A stretch of DNA of 29,541 nt from Pseudomonadaceae bacterium UBA836 (GTDB lineage Bacteria; Pseudomonadota; Gammaproteobacteria; Pseudomonadales; Pseudomonadaceae), in NCBI GenBank assembly GCA_002296055.1, contig DBHE01000196.1, positions 1 through 29,541 on the forward strand, read 5' to 3'. The notes below the pieces were generated by a model that was not told the origin of the DNA, searched no databases, and saw only the letters and a program-made list of their open reading frames with translations. Position 1 is the stretch's first letter. Each line of letters opens with the position of its first letter. Below, piece after piece: positions 15,346-23,523 of the stretch. Both the position numbers and the translations under genes were made by a program.

Positions 15346-16275
15346 TCACCGCCGCAGGCGGCGCTGCTCTACAAAAAACTCAAACGTCTGCGCCGACGTC
15401 TTCTGCAGCTGATAGCCAAACTCCTCCTTCAGCCGCCTATTGCTCAGTACCGGGCGGTAGCGCAGGAAGTTGATTTGTTCCGGGCCAGTGGGTTTGCCGA
15501 GCCATTTGGCGACCTGCAGGGCGCTTTTCAGCACCCAGGGCGAGAGGGTCAGCAGGGGTTTGTTCAGCCGCTGGGCGATGTCTTGAATGCTCAGAGCGCC
15601 ATCACCGGCCATATTGAAGATGCCCTGTTTGTCTTCGCGGATGCCCATTTCCACCGCCGCCAGCACGTCCTGATCCCAGATGAAGACAAAGGGCGAGTCG
15701 CTGCCCTTGATCGCCAGCACGCGGTTGGCCTCGAACAGGTTGGTGATCTGGTTGCGGGTCTCAAGGCCGAGCACAGTGCCGGGGCGAAAGATCAGCTGCG
15801 CCAGCGCCGGGTGCTCGCGGCGGTAGCGGGCCAGCAGCTCCTCGATCTGGCGCTTGTGGTCGGAGTAGGCAAACTCTCGGTTGCCGCGGATGGCGTCCTG
15901 TTCGTCGATCCAGGCCGGGTTATCAGCGTAGTAACCGTAGGCGGCGCCGGAGCTGGTCACGGTCAGGTGCTGCACGCCGGCCGCAACGCAGGCCTGGAGC
16001 ACGTTACGGGTGCCGTTGACGTCGATATCGTAGTCGCGCTCGCGGTCCTTCGAGGCTTGCAGAATGGACGCCAGATGCACCACGTGGGTGATCTGCTCGC
16101 GCTTGAGCAGGTCGCCCAGGCCGGCGTCACGGATGTCCATCACCTGCACTGAAAAGTCCAGGTCGTCACGACTGCGAATATCGGTGCCGATAACGAAATA
16201 GTCCTTGGCCAGGCGATTGCCCAACTGGTGACCGATATAACCGGCTGCGCCGGTGATGAGGATACGTTTGCTCAT
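15346..16275 (-). CDS. NAD-dependent epimerase/dehydratase-type extended SDR
   Basis: This 309-residue extended SDR has a GAAGYIG cofactor motif at 9-15, Asp32 after beta-2 (GTDIRS) for NAD preference, a HLAS motif near 67-70, Ser108/109, and the catalytic pair Tyr137 and Lys141 (YSDHK). The FRPGTVLG segment is typical of sugar epimerases and 3-beta-hydroxysteroid dehydrogenase-like enzymes. Its exact reaction is open. I chose ATG 16275 because it begins MSKRILITG and lies 4 bases past the transporter stop. It belongs to the FMO operon. Confidence 0.9.
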   Translation of the reverse strand: MSKRILITGAAGYIGHQLGNRLAKDYFVIGTDIRSRDDLDFSVQVMDIRDAGLGDLLKREQITHVVHLASILQASKDRERDYDIDVNGTRNVLQACVAAGVQHLTVTSSGAAYGYYADNPAWIDEQDAIRGNREFAYSDHKRQIEELLARYRREHPALAQLIFRPGTVLGLETRNQITNLFEANRVLAIKGSDSPFVFIWDQDVLAAVEMGIREDKQGIFNMAGDGALSIQDIAQRLNKPLLTLSPWVLKSALQVAKWLGKPTGPEQINFLRYRPVLSNRRLKEEFGYQLQKTSAQTFEFFVEQRRLRR

Positions 16276-16279
16276 GCTG

Positions 16280-17227
16280 TCAGGCTCTTTGCGCGCCGCG
16301 ACGAGCGGCATTTTGTTGTTGTTCGTGGCGTTCTGCGCGGCGGCTCTGGCGCGCCCACAGCTGCGACAGGGTCAGCCCGGACACCAGATGCCAGACACCC
16401 CAGAAGGCCGTAATCAGCATCATGCCGCCCGCCTCGGGGAAGAAGGTGAAAAGGATCACCAGCCCCAGGCCGGAGTTTTGAATGCCCACCTCCATGGTCA
16501 CCGCGCGGCGGTCGGCCAGCGGCAGGCGCAGCAGCCGCGCCATGCCGTAGCCCAGGCTCAGCGCCAGCAGGTTGTGGGCCACCACCAACCAGAAGAAGCT
16601 GTGGAAGCGCTCGATGAACAGGTCAAAGTTCTTGCTGAAGGCAATGGCGACAAAACCAAGAAACACCAGCAGCGAGATCACCCGCAGCGGCTTTTCACTG
16701 CGCGTCACCAGCTTGGGCCAGCGCTTGCCACTGAGCATGCCGAGCACTAACGGCAGCGCCAGCACCAGCAGCACAATGACCAGAATGCCGGCCGGGTCGA
16801 GGCTGATCTGGGTGAGGTACTCGCGGGTGTGCGGGTTGAGCCAGCCGTAGAAGGCGAAGTTGATTGGCGTCAGCACCGTGGCCGCGAGGCTGGAAACCGC
16901 TGTCATGCTGACTGAAACGGCGACATTGCCGCGGCCCAGCCAGGTCATGACGTTGGAAAAACTGCCGCCCGGGCAGGAGGCGACCAGGATCATGCCCAGC
17001 GCCAGCTCGGGGTCGATATTAAGCAACCAGGTGAACAGGCAGGTGGCCGCCGGCAGCAGCAGAAACTGCGCCAGCAAACCCGCCACTGGCGCCACCGGCG
17101 CCTTGATGATGCGCTTGAAATCATCCAGCGTCAGGCTTAGCGACACGCCAAACATCATGCACGCCATGATCAGGTTGAGGGTGATCAGGCTGGCTGGGTC
17201 AAACTGCATCGGCAGCGCGCCGCTCAT
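16280..17227 (-). CDS. BASS-family transporter (bile acid:sodium symporter-like)
   Basis: This 315-residue inner-membrane symporter has nine to ten predicted helices. Motifs typical of the bile acid:sodium symporter family are GMILVASCPGGSFSNVMTWLGRGNVAVSVS near residues 77-106 and MEVGIQNSGLGL near 242-253, the two crossover regions that bind sodium. BASS proteins move bile acids, pantothenate-pathway acids, pyruvate and other organic anions. ATG 17227 overlaps the FMO stop by 4 bp (ATGA). The context suggests that it imports the acid that the FMO and SDR enzymes process. The C-terminal tail is Arg- and Gln-rich. Confidence 0.92.
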   Translation of the reverse strand: MSGALPMQFDPASLITLNLIMACMMFGVSLSLTLDDFKRIIKAPVAPVAGLLAQFLLLPAATCLFTWLLNIDPELALGMILVASCPGGSFSNVMTWLGRGNVAVSVSMTAVSSLAATVLTPINFAFYGWLNPHTREYLTQISLDPAGILVIVLLVLALPLVLGMLSGKRWPKLVTRSEKPLRVISLLVFLGFVAIAFSKNFDLFIERFHSFFWLVVAHNLLALSLGYGMARLLRLPLADRRAVTMEVGIQNSGLGLVILFTFFPEAGGMMLITAFWGVWHLVSGLTLSQLWARQSRRAERHEQQQNAARRGAQRA

Positions 17228-18558
17228 GTTGCCGGCACCGGCTGCGGAGCGGCGTGCTCAAGGCCGGCTTCCAGTTCAGCGATGTGCCGATTCAACGCCT
17301 CTAGGTAGGCGTCCTTGTTGACGTAGTAAGCCATGCGCGCCAGCTTGATGTAGTCGTAACCGCCATCGAGGTTGGTGCTCGCCTGCTGGCGCTTGGTCTC
17401 GGCAAAGCTGGCGGCCTGCGCGCTGCCCTGCCGATGCTGCTGGATGTACAGCGCCGTCAGCCTGGCCTGCAGGTTGCGGCCTTCCCAGCCGAGGCCGGCG
17501 GCTTCGATCATGCCCATCATGAACAGGTTGTCGTACTCGGGGTGGAACACGTTCAGGTAGAGCTGCGGCGCATCCAGTGCGGCGGGCCAGTTCAGGTGCT
17601 CACGCGCGATAAACGGGTAGTCCAGCTGGTACCCAGTGGCCAGCAGGATCAGGTCGTACTCCGCGCTCTGGCCGTCGACAAAGTCCACCCGCGTACCGTC
17701 CATGCCCTGAATGTCCCGGCGCGCGTGAATGTCGCCGTGGCCCAGGTGATGCAGAATCAGCGAGTTGACCACCGGGTGCGACTCGTACATGCGGTAGTCC
17801 GGATCCGGCAGGCCGTAGTCCGAAGGCTTGCCCATGATGAAGCGGATCAAAGCGGCATCCACCTTCTGCTTGAGCGGCCTTGGCAGCTTGAGCTTGCGGG
17901 CCGCGCCCAGGGTATCGGTGGGTTTGCCCTTGATGAATTTGGGCAGGAAGTAATAGCCACGGCGCAGACTCATGTCGACCGACTGGGCGTGGTGCACCGC
18001 GTCTACCGCAATATCGGCGCCGGAGTTGCCGCAGCCGACAATCAGCACGCGCTTGCCCTTGAACACCTCGGGGCTGCGGTACTCGGACGAATGCATGATC
18101 TGGCCATCAAAACGGCCCGGCAACTCTGGCCGGTTGGGGGTGTGCAAGGTGCCGTTGGCGATCAGCAGCCCCTCAAAGCGGCGGTTCTGCTGCTGCCCGT
18201 CGCGCTCCGTAACGATGGTCCAGCCGGCGCCGTCCTGCGTCACGCTGAGCACCCGGGTGTTGAATTCGTAGTGCTGGTACAGGCCGAACTGGCGCGCGTA
18301 ATTCTGAAAGTAGCGGCGCAGTTCACTGTGATGCGGATAGGGCGCCACCTCGTCGTCCATCGGAAACTCGGCGAACTCGGTCATGCGCTTGGAGGAGATC
18401 AGGTGCGCGCTGTCGTACATGGTGCTGTGCGGGTTATCGATGTCCCACAGCCCGCCGACGTCGCTGTGCAGCTCCAGGCCGATAAAAGGAATGTCCAGCT
18501 TCTGCAGGTTGCGGGCAGTGGCCAGGCCCATAGGGCCGGCGCCGATAACAGCGTACAT
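17224..18558 (-). CDS. Flavin-containing monooxygenase (FMO type)
   Basis: This 444-residue FAD- and NADPH-dependent monooxygenase has an FAD motif GAGPMG (6-11), an FMO fingerprint FDGQIMHSSEY (F-x-G-x3-H-x3-Y), a second Rossmann motif GCGNSG shortly after, and an LLATGYQLDYPF motif late in the chain. The fingerprint ends in Tyr without the W-P of Baeyer-Villiger enzymes, so N-, S- or C-oxidation is possible and lactone formation is less clear. ATG 18558 has GAGGTAA upstream. It is the first gene of the leftward operon, divergent from the AraC regulator. Confidence 0.93.
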   Translation of the reverse strand: MYAVIGAGPMGLATARNLQKLDIPFIGLELHSDVGGLWDIDNPHSTMYDSAHLISSKRMTEFAEFPMDDEVAPYPHHSELRRYFQNYARQFGLYQHYEFNTRVLSVTQDGAGWTIVTERDGQQQNRRFEGLLIANGTLHTPNRPELPGRFDGQIMHSSEYRSPEVFKGKRVLIVGCGNSGADIAVDAVHHAQSVDMSLRRGYYFLPKFIKGKPTDTLGAARKLKLPRPLKQKVDAALIRFIMGKPSDYGLPDPDYRMYESHPVVNSLILHHLGHGDIHARRDIQGMDGTRVDFVDGQSAEYDLILLATGYQLDYPFIAREHLNWPAALDAPQLYLNVFHPEYDNLFMMGMIEAAGLGWEGRNLQARLTALYIQQHRQGSAQAASFAETKRQQASTNLDGGYDYIKLARMAYYVNKDAYLEALNRHIAELEAGLEHAAPQPVPAT

Positions 18559-18707
18559 GGGGTTACCTCGTCTTGTTCTTGTCATTGTTATGCGCCCGGC
18601 TCGTCATGCGTTACAGGAGCACGACGGCAAGGTTATGATCACGAGTCTAGCCAAACGCCCCCCGGCGGTATCGAACAAAACGGGACAGGAAACCGGCAAT
18701 TCAAGCC

Positions 18708-19685
18708 ATGTCGAGCGTCGATCACAGTGTTACTCCGCTCTATGCCCAGGCGCTGCTGCAATCAGCGCAGCGCCTGGGTATTGCCCTGCCCGCCGACCTG
18801 GTAGCGCGACTGCAGGGCAACGAGCGGATTCCGCTGGCGCTGCAGGATGAGCTGTGGGACAGCTATTGCCGCCTCAGCGGTGACCCGCTGGCCGGCCTGC
18901 GTCTGGGGCTTGAGGTCCAGGTGGGCCACCTGGACAGCGCCGGCATGTTGCTGGTGACCTGCGACACCCTGGGCGAGGCGCTGGCAGAGCAGGTGGAATA
19001 CGCGCCGGTGATTGGCGGCGGCGGCGGCTTTGAGCTGCTGCACGAGGGGGACCAGGTGGCGCTGGACTACCGCCCGCAGCTCAACGTGCGACAGGCCGAG
19101 CGGGTGGAAGCAGTGCTCTCAGGCCAGCTCAATCTGACCCGTTGGGCTACCGGTGGCCAATTCCGCGCCAGCGGTATCTGGCTGGCGCATGCACCGCTGG
19201 CGCCGCTGGCCGAGTACCAGGCGCTGATCGACTGCCCGCTGCATTTCGAGGCGGGCTGCAACCGCATAAGCTTCAGCGCCGATCAGCTGGCACTGCCACA
19301 AATCCAGGCCAACAGCGCGCTACGCGATCATTTGCGTCAGTTGGCCGATCAGACCCTGGCCAGCCTTGGCCAGCATAGCCTGGCTGCCGAGGTACAAGCC
19401 CTGGTGCGCAGCCAGCCGCGCTGGGGCAAGGAACGCATCGCCGAGCAGCTGGGCCTGAGCGGCCGGCACCTGAACCGCAAGCTGGCCGAAGAAGGCCTGT
19501 CATTTAAGACCCTGCGCGAAGCCGTGCTCCAGCAAATGGCCTGTCAGGCCCTGCAGCAGGGCCGCCTGAGCGTGGCGCACATTGCCGAGCAGCTGGGCTT
19601 CTCCGATGAAAACGCCTTTATCCGCGCCTTCCGCCGCTGGCAGGGTGAAACGCCGGCACGGTACAAGCTGGCTGCAACACGCTGA
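18708..19685 (+). CDS. AraC family regulator with arabinose-binding-like N-domain
   Basis: This 325-residue regulator has an N-terminal ligand-sensing region (about residues 20-200) of the kind seen in OruR/ArgR-like AraC proteins of pseudomonads. The C-terminal AraC DNA-binding domain (about 225-325) has two helix-turn-helix units: GKERIAEQLGLSGRHLNRKL and VAHIAEQLGFSDENAFIRAFRRW, ending GETPARYK. It probably activates the divergent FMO operon in response to the substrate. The ribosome site before ATG 18708 is poor. The 149-bp gap to the FMO gene should hold its binding sites, but I could not pick them out. Confidence 0.93.
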   Translation: MSSVDHSVTPLYAQALLQSAQRLGIALPADLVARLQGNERIPLALQDELWDSYCRLSGDPLAGLRLGLEVQVGHLDSAGMLLVTCDTLGEALAEQVEYAPVIGGGGGFELLHEGDQVALDYRPQLNVRQAERVEAVLSGQLNLTRWATGGQFRASGIWLAHAPLAPLAEYQALIDCPLHFEAGCNRISFSADQLALPQIQANSALRDHLRQLADQTLASLGQHSLAAEVQALVRSQPRWGKERIAEQLGLSGRHLNRKLAEEGLSFKTLREAVLQQMACQALQQGRLSVAHIAEQLGFSDENAFIRAFRRWQGETPARYKLAATR

Positions 19686-19739
19686 ACCAGTCTCTGGCTT
19701 GCCTTTAGCGGGCGCTGGCGTATGGTGAGGCGTCCTACC

Positions 19740-19879
19740 TGATTATCCTGTTCGGAGTGACACCTGTGCTCCTTGCCTACCGCGTGTCTGCCACTGCCTT
19801 TCTGATCTGAGCCGGGACGGTTCGTCCGTACCCGGCTATCGCCGCCTTCCCTTAACACTTTGCTGTGGAGAGTGCAGAT
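19740..19879 (+). promoter_or_regulatory. Leader region of rnk with mini-ORF and hairpin
   Basis: The region between the AraC gene and rnk holds a 14-codon frame (19766-19810, GTG start, peptide MLLAYRVSATAFLI) with CGGAG 8 bases before it. A strong hairpin at 19810-19837 follows at once (AGCCGGGACGG / CCGTACCCGGCT with one bulge). A putative attenuator upstream of rnk in Pseudomonas has been described; I believe this is that leader, though I cannot check the alignment. Confidence 0.55.
19766..19810 (+). CDS. Possible 14-residue leader peptide
   Basis: GTG-started mini-ORF ending in TGA directly at the base of the 19810-19837 hairpin. Its position suggests that its translation could control the hairpin and so rnk expression. 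It is too short for sequence evidence alone. Confidence 0.35.
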   Translation: MLLAYRVSATAFLI

Positions 19880-20236
19880 ATGACCTCTGCTGCCTCAGGC
19901 GCGCCCGCGCGCCTGCACCGGCTGCTGCGCGAGCGTGGCGCCTGGTACCTGACCGGCCCATTGGAGCTGGCCACCGTGATCGGTCGTCTGGAACGACTGG
20001 AACAAGACCCCAACCCCGCACTGGCCCGGCCGGGCAGCCGCTTGCTGCTGCTCGATCTGGACAACCAGACGCTGTTCAACCTGCGCCTTGCGGAGCGCTG
20101 TCGCAGCGCCGGGGAAGCGTCCATCTTCTCGCCGCTGGGCGCTCGACTGTTGGGCGTGCGCGTCGGGGAGCAGGTAACCCTGCACGGCTTCGGTAGCGGT
20201 TGGCGCTTGCTACTGGTGCAGATTCAGCCCGCTTGA
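19880..20236 (+). CDS. rnk: Nucleoside diphosphate kinase regulator-like (Rnk/GreA-GreB C-domain)
   Basis: This 118-residue protein lacks the GreA/GreB coiled coil but keeps an FKBP-like C-terminal domain: SIFSPLGARLLGVRVGEQVTLHG, matching the 'SPxGxALLGxxxGD' pattern of GreA/GreB and Rnk. Rnk-type proteins bind RNA polymerase and influence nucleoside diphosphate kinase levels. ATG 19880 follows GTGGAG by about 10 bases; a GTG at 19865 in frame is possible but has no ribosome site. The leader-bearing upstream gap supports the rnk identification. The N-terminal half is more divergent, so the exact ortholog is likely but not certain. Confidence 0.75.
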   Translation: MTSAASGAPARLHRLLRERGAWYLTGPLELATVIGRLERLEQDPNPALARPGSRLLLLDLDNQTLFNLRLAERCRSAGEASIFSPLGARLLGVRVGEQVTLHGFGSGWRLLLVQIQPA

Positions 20237-20267
20237 TTGCCCGCACAGCGTCCCTTGTCGCCTGACG

Positions 20268-20291
20268 GTCAGCCGGATGGCTCCGGCTGAC
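20268..20291. terminator. Perfect stem-loop after rnk
   Basis: GTCAGCCGGA-TGGC-TCCGGCTGAC is a perfect 10-bp stem with a 4-base loop, 32 bases after the rnk stop. There is no U-run. The rest of 20237-20451 shows no other feature apart from the sulfatase ribosome site (AAAGGAG). Confidence 0.6.
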
Positions 20292-20451
20292 ACTGCTGAA
20301 CGCTGGTATCGACTCAACGTGACGCGAACTGACAAGCGGCCACGCGCCTCAGCCGGCAGGATACAAGCAGTGATGATGACCCGCGCATACCCGCGCCGGG
20401 CTATCTGCGTTACCCGCACAGACTCTGACAAGAACAAAAAGGAGTAGTCAC

Positions 20452-22002
20452 ATGCAGTATTCACGTCAGTTCAGGCACTGGGCCAAAGCTGCGCTCTGCG
20501 TAGTCACCCTCAGCGCCGCCCCTCTGGTGACCGCCGCCGACAAGCCAAACATCCTGATCATCATGGGTGATGACATCGGCATCACCAATATCAGCAAGTA
20601 CAGCCACGGCATGATGGGTTACCCAACGCCCAACATCGACCGACTGGCCAACGAAGGCATGATGTTTACCGACTACTACGGCGAGCAGAGCTGCACCGCC
20701 GGTCGCTCAGCCTTTATCACCGGCCAGCACCCGGTGCGCACCGGGTTGACCAAGGTTGGCGTACCTGGCGCGCCGCTGGGTATTCAGCCGGAGGATCCGA
20801 CCCTGGCCGAGCTGCTCAAGCCGCAAGGCTATACCACCGGCCAGTTCGGCAAGAATCACCTGGGTGATCGCAACGAGTTTCTGCCAACCGAGCACGGTTT
20901 TGATGAGTTTTTCGGCAACCTCTACCACCTGAATGCCGAGGAAGCGCCAGAAGACCCGGACTGGACCACGGACCCGGCCATCGACAAGGCAATCCGTCCG
21001 CGCGGCGTGATCCGCAGCAGCGCCGACGGCAAGGTCGAAGATCTCGGCCCGCTGAACCGCCAACGCATGCAGACCATTGATGCCGAGTTCCTGCAGGCCT
21101 CGATGGACTTTATCGACCGTGCAGTGAAGGCCGATAAGCCGTTCTTCGTCTGGTTCAACTCCAGCCGCATGCACTATTACACCCACCTGGCAGAGGAAAG
21201 CGTCGGCCTGTCCGGGCAAGACTTCTATAACGACGGCATGGTTGAACACGACGGCCAGGTAGGGCAGTTGCTCAAGCAGCTGGACGATCTGGGCGTGGCC
21301 GACAACACAATCGTGCTGTACACCACGGACAACGGCGTGCACTACAACATGTGGCCGGATGCCGGCATTACCCCCTTCCGCGGTGAGAAGAACACCAACT
21401 GGGAGGGCGGTTTCCGGGTGCCAGCCATCGTGCGCTGGCCCGGCCAGATCGACGCCAACGTGATCTCCAACGAGGTGATGTCGCATCAGGACTGGGTACC
21501 AACCCTGATGGCCGCCGCCGGCGTACCGGATGTGAAAGAGCAGTTGCTCAGCGGCTACAGCGCCGGTGCCAAGCAGTTCAAGGTGCATCTGGATGGGTTC
21601 AACTTTCTGCCGTACCTGACAGGTGAGCAGCAGGAAGGCCCGCGCGAGCAGTTCTACTACTTCAGCGACGATGGCAAGTTTCTCGCCATCCGCGACGGCG
21701 ACTGGAAAGTAGTCTTTCAGGAGCAGCGCGCCCGCAGCTTCGACGTGTGGCGCGACCCCTTTGTCGAACTGCGCATCCCCAAGGTGTTCAACCTGCGGCG
21801 TGACCCCTTCGAGCGGGCCGACACCGACTCCAACGGCTACAACAACTGGTGGGACAAGAAGATTGCCCCGGTAGGGCTGCCGGCTATGGTTCGCGTGCAG
21901 CAGTTCCTCGGCACCTTCCAGCAGTTCCCGCCACGTCAGCGCCCGGCGAGCTTCACCATTGACCAGATGATGGAGAAGTTCATGAGTTTGCAGGAGCAGT
22001 AG
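20452..22002 (+). CDS. Periplasmic sulfatase (arylsulfatase-like)
   Basis: This 516-residue formylglycine-dependent sulfatase has a signal peptide covering residues 1-29 (cut near VTAA-D). The mature start KPNILIIMGDDIG supplies the metal-binding Asp40/Asp41. The sulfatase signature CTAGRSAFITGQ has Cys81 as the formylglycine precursor (C-x-A-x-R). FGKNHLGD and a late TTDNGVHYNMWPD segment complete the active site. It releases sulfate from organic sulfate esters in the periplasm. A formylglycine-generating enzyme is required and is not encoded here. ATG 20452 has AAAAAGGAG upstream. Confidence 0.95.
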   Translation: MQYSRQFRHWAKAALCVVTLSAAPLVTAADKPNILIIMGDDIGITNISKYSHGMMGYPTPNIDRLANEGMMFTDYYGEQSCTAGRSAFITGQHPVRTGLTKVGVPGAPLGIQPEDPTLAELLKPQGYTTGQFGKNHLGDRNEFLPTEHGFDEFFGNLYHLNAEEAPEDPDWTTDPAIDKAIRPRGVIRSSADGKVEDLGPLNRQRMQTIDAEFLQASMDFIDRAVKADKPFFVWFNSSRMHYYTHLAEESVGLSGQDFYNDGMVEHDGQVGQLLKQLDDLGVADNTIVLYTTDNGVHYNMWPDAGITPFRGEKNTNWEGGFRVPAIVRWPGQIDANVISNEVMSHQDWVPTLMAAAGVPDVKEQLLSGYSAGAKQFKVHLDGFNFLPYLTGEQQEGPREQFYYFSDDGKFLAIRDGDWKVVFQEQRARSFDVWRDPFVELRIPKVFNLRRDPFERADTDSNGYNNWWDKKIAPVGLPAMVRVQQFLGTFQQFPPRQRPASFTIDQMMEKFMSLQEQ

Positions 22003-22011
22003 CATGCCCCC

Positions 22012-22037
22012 CTGTCGCGCCGCTCAAGGCGCGACAG
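22012..22037. terminator. Stem-loop between convergent genes
   Basis: CTGTCGCGCC-GCTCAA-GGCGCGACAG, a perfect 10-bp stem, 9 bases after the sulfatase stop and before the end of the convergent MarR-like gene. There is no clear T-run on either side. Confidence 0.65.
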
Positions 22038-22076
22038 GCTCCGCCCCAGGCACGCGCGCACTCGGTGCTGCGCGTA

Positions 22077-22481
22077 TCAGTCTTGCTTGCCGACGGAGCT
22101 GAAACTCAGGCAGGTGTAGTCGAGAAAGCGCTCCATTAACGCGACCGCCTCTGGCGTCAGGCTAACCAGCCGAATGCGGCGGTCACTCTCGCAGGGCTGC
22201 TCCTGCAGCATGCCGTGTTCTATACCGTGCTGCACATATTTGACGGCCGTGCGGCGACTGATATTGGGCATCATGGGGTACAGCTCGGTCTTTGGCTGCG
22301 GGGGTTGCTCGCGCATCAGCCACAGGTGCGTAAAGAGGTCGCAGTAATTGAGATCGCTGGTGCCCGTGCCGGCAAAGGTTTCTGCCCAAAACGCGTCCAT
22401 GTCCAAAATGGCGCGGCTGGCCAGCGCGCGCTGGGTGTCACTGTATTTCCTGCTCATCCGTTGTTTCGCTCTGCTCATCAT
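22077..22481 (-). CDS. MarR-like winged-helix regulator
   Basis: This ~134-residue DNA-binding protein has a central winged helix-turn-helix (YPMMPNISRRTAVKYVQHGIEHGMLQEQPCESDRRIRLVSLTPEAVALMERFLDY) whose wing and 'DRR.R.V.LT..A' pattern match MarR-type regulators. Several starts are close together (22481, 22478, 22457). I prefer 22481 because GGGGTGAAAG lies upstream, but MSRKYSD at 22457 is possible. It is divergent from the isomerase-desaturase-ABC operon with a perfect inverted repeat between them, and convergent to the sulfatase. It probably responds to the pathway substrate or to sulfur status. Confidence 0.82.
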   Translation of the reverse strand: MMSRAKQRMSRKYSDTQRALASRAILDMDAFWAETFAGTGTSDLNYCDLFTHLWLMREQPPQPKTELYPMMPNISRRTAVKYVQHGIEHGMLQEQPCESDRRIRLVSLTPEAVALMERFLDYTCLSFSSVGKQD

Positions 22482-22540
22482 GGGGCGTCTTTCACCCCTC
22501 TGCACCAGTCAGGCGCAGTCGGGCGCTGGACCACCTGCGC

Positions 22541-22568
22541 GATTTACATGCCGATGAGCATGTAAATC
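22541..22568. promoter_or_regulatory. Perfect 11+11 bp inverted repeat (candidate operator)
   Basis: GATTTACATGC and GCATGTAAATC are exact reverse complements separated by six bases (CGATGA). It lies in the divergent gap between the MarR-like gene and the isomerase gene. Arms and spacing fit a dimeric winged-helix regulator, or an enhancer-binding protein of the nearby sigma-54 promoter. Confidence 0.75.
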
Positions 22569-22595
22569 AGCAACATATGCAACTTTGCACCTATA

Positions 22596-22611
22596 TGGCA
22601 TGGCGCTTGCT
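22596..22611 (+). promoter_or_regulatory. Sigma-54 type promoter
   Basis: TGGCATGGCGCTTGCT matches the sigma-54 consensus TGGCACG-N4-TTGCW at every position but one, with GG and GC exactly 12 bases apart (start to start). Transcription would begin near 22622, about 28 bases before ATG 22650. Confidence 0.75.
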
Positions 22612-22649
22612 TTGTCCTGCTCAGCTAATGATACGAGCGGAGAAGCAGC

Positions 22650-23519
22650 ATGCAATGCGATTTGTTCAAGACCCTTTGGGGCCACACCGGCTCATTCGAG
22701 GATGCCGCCCTGCTAGCCTCGGCAGCCAACTTTACCGGCATTGAAGCGCCTGCTCCCGAGCATGATGACCAGCGCGACGAGCTGGCACAAGTTCTGCGGC
22801 GACACGGCCTGCGCTACATCGCTGAAATCTGCACGACCGGCAGCTACGTGCCGGATCGCCACGCCACACCGCAGGAGCATCTGCAATCGCTGGAGCACAA
22901 GATTCAGCGCAGCCTGCCGCTGGAGCCGGCGTTCTTCAACGTGATGGGCGGCTGCGACGCCTGGCCGCTGGATGTGCAGATCGACTTCTTTGGGCAGGCG
23001 CAGGCGCTGGCTGACCGACTGGGCGTGGTCTGCTCTTTTGAAACCCACCGCGGCCGCTCCTTCTTCAACCCCTGGGTAACCCGTGACGTACTGCGCGCGC
23101 TGCCCGAGCTACGCATCACCTGCGACTTCAGCCATTGGGTGGTGGTCTGCGAAAGGCTGATGGACAGTGAGTGGGAAACCATTCTCGAAGTGGCCGAGCG
23201 CGCCCACCACATTCACGCTCGCGTGGGTTATGACCAGGGCCCGCAGGTACCCCACCCGGCGGCGCCTGAATACGCCGAGGCGCTGGCCTCGCACGAGCGC
23301 TGCTGGCAGGCGATCTGGGCTTCGCAGGCGCGGCGCGGCTATCAGCGCACCACCATGACCCCCGAGTTTGGCCCTGATGGCTACCTGCACACCCTGCCCT
23401 TTACCCATCAGCCAGTAGCTGACCTGTGGCAGATGAACAGCTGGATCGGTAACCGCCAGCAAGATCAATTTGCGCGCTGGCGAGACGGCCAGCCTGCCGC
23501 CGCTACAACCGAGGAGTGA
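22650..23519 (+). CDS. Sugar phosphate isomerase/epimerase-like TIM barrel
   Basis: This 289-residue protein belongs to the xylose-isomerase-like TIM barrel superfamily (AP endonuclease 2 type). Metal ligands can be picked out by position: Glu in CSFETHRGR (about 131), Asp/His in TCDFSHW, His in HARVGYDQGP, and Glu in MTPEFGPDGY near the end. These barrels isomerise or epimerise sugars or hydroxy acids, and some cleave or hydrate other substrates, so the reaction cannot be named. ATG 22650 has GGAGAAG upstream. It is the first gene of the operon, 4 bases before the desaturase gene. Confidence 0.85.
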   Translation: MQCDLFKTLWGHTGSFEDAALLASAANFTGIEAPAPEHDDQRDELAQVLRRHGLRYIAEICTTGSYVPDRHATPQEHLQSLEHKIQRSLPLEPAFFNVMGGCDAWPLDVQIDFFGQAQALADRLGVVCSFETHRGRSFFNPWVTRDVLRALPELRITCDFSHWVVVCERLMDSEWETILEVAERAHHIHARVGYDQGPQVPHPAAPEYAEALASHERCWQAIWASQARRGYQRTTMTPEFGPDGYLHTLPFTHQPVADLWQMNSWIGNRQQDQFARWRDGQPAAATTEE

Positions 23520-23523
23520 ACTG

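Noticed and set aside
17434..18804. 456-codon plus-strand frame
   Set aside because: Antisense to the FMO gene and runs into the AraC start; composition is that of a GC-rich shadow frame.
20707..22005. 432-codon open frame on the minus strand
   Set aside because: Antisense to the sulfatase, which has a signal peptide and catalytic motifs. The shadow frame has no recognisable domain.
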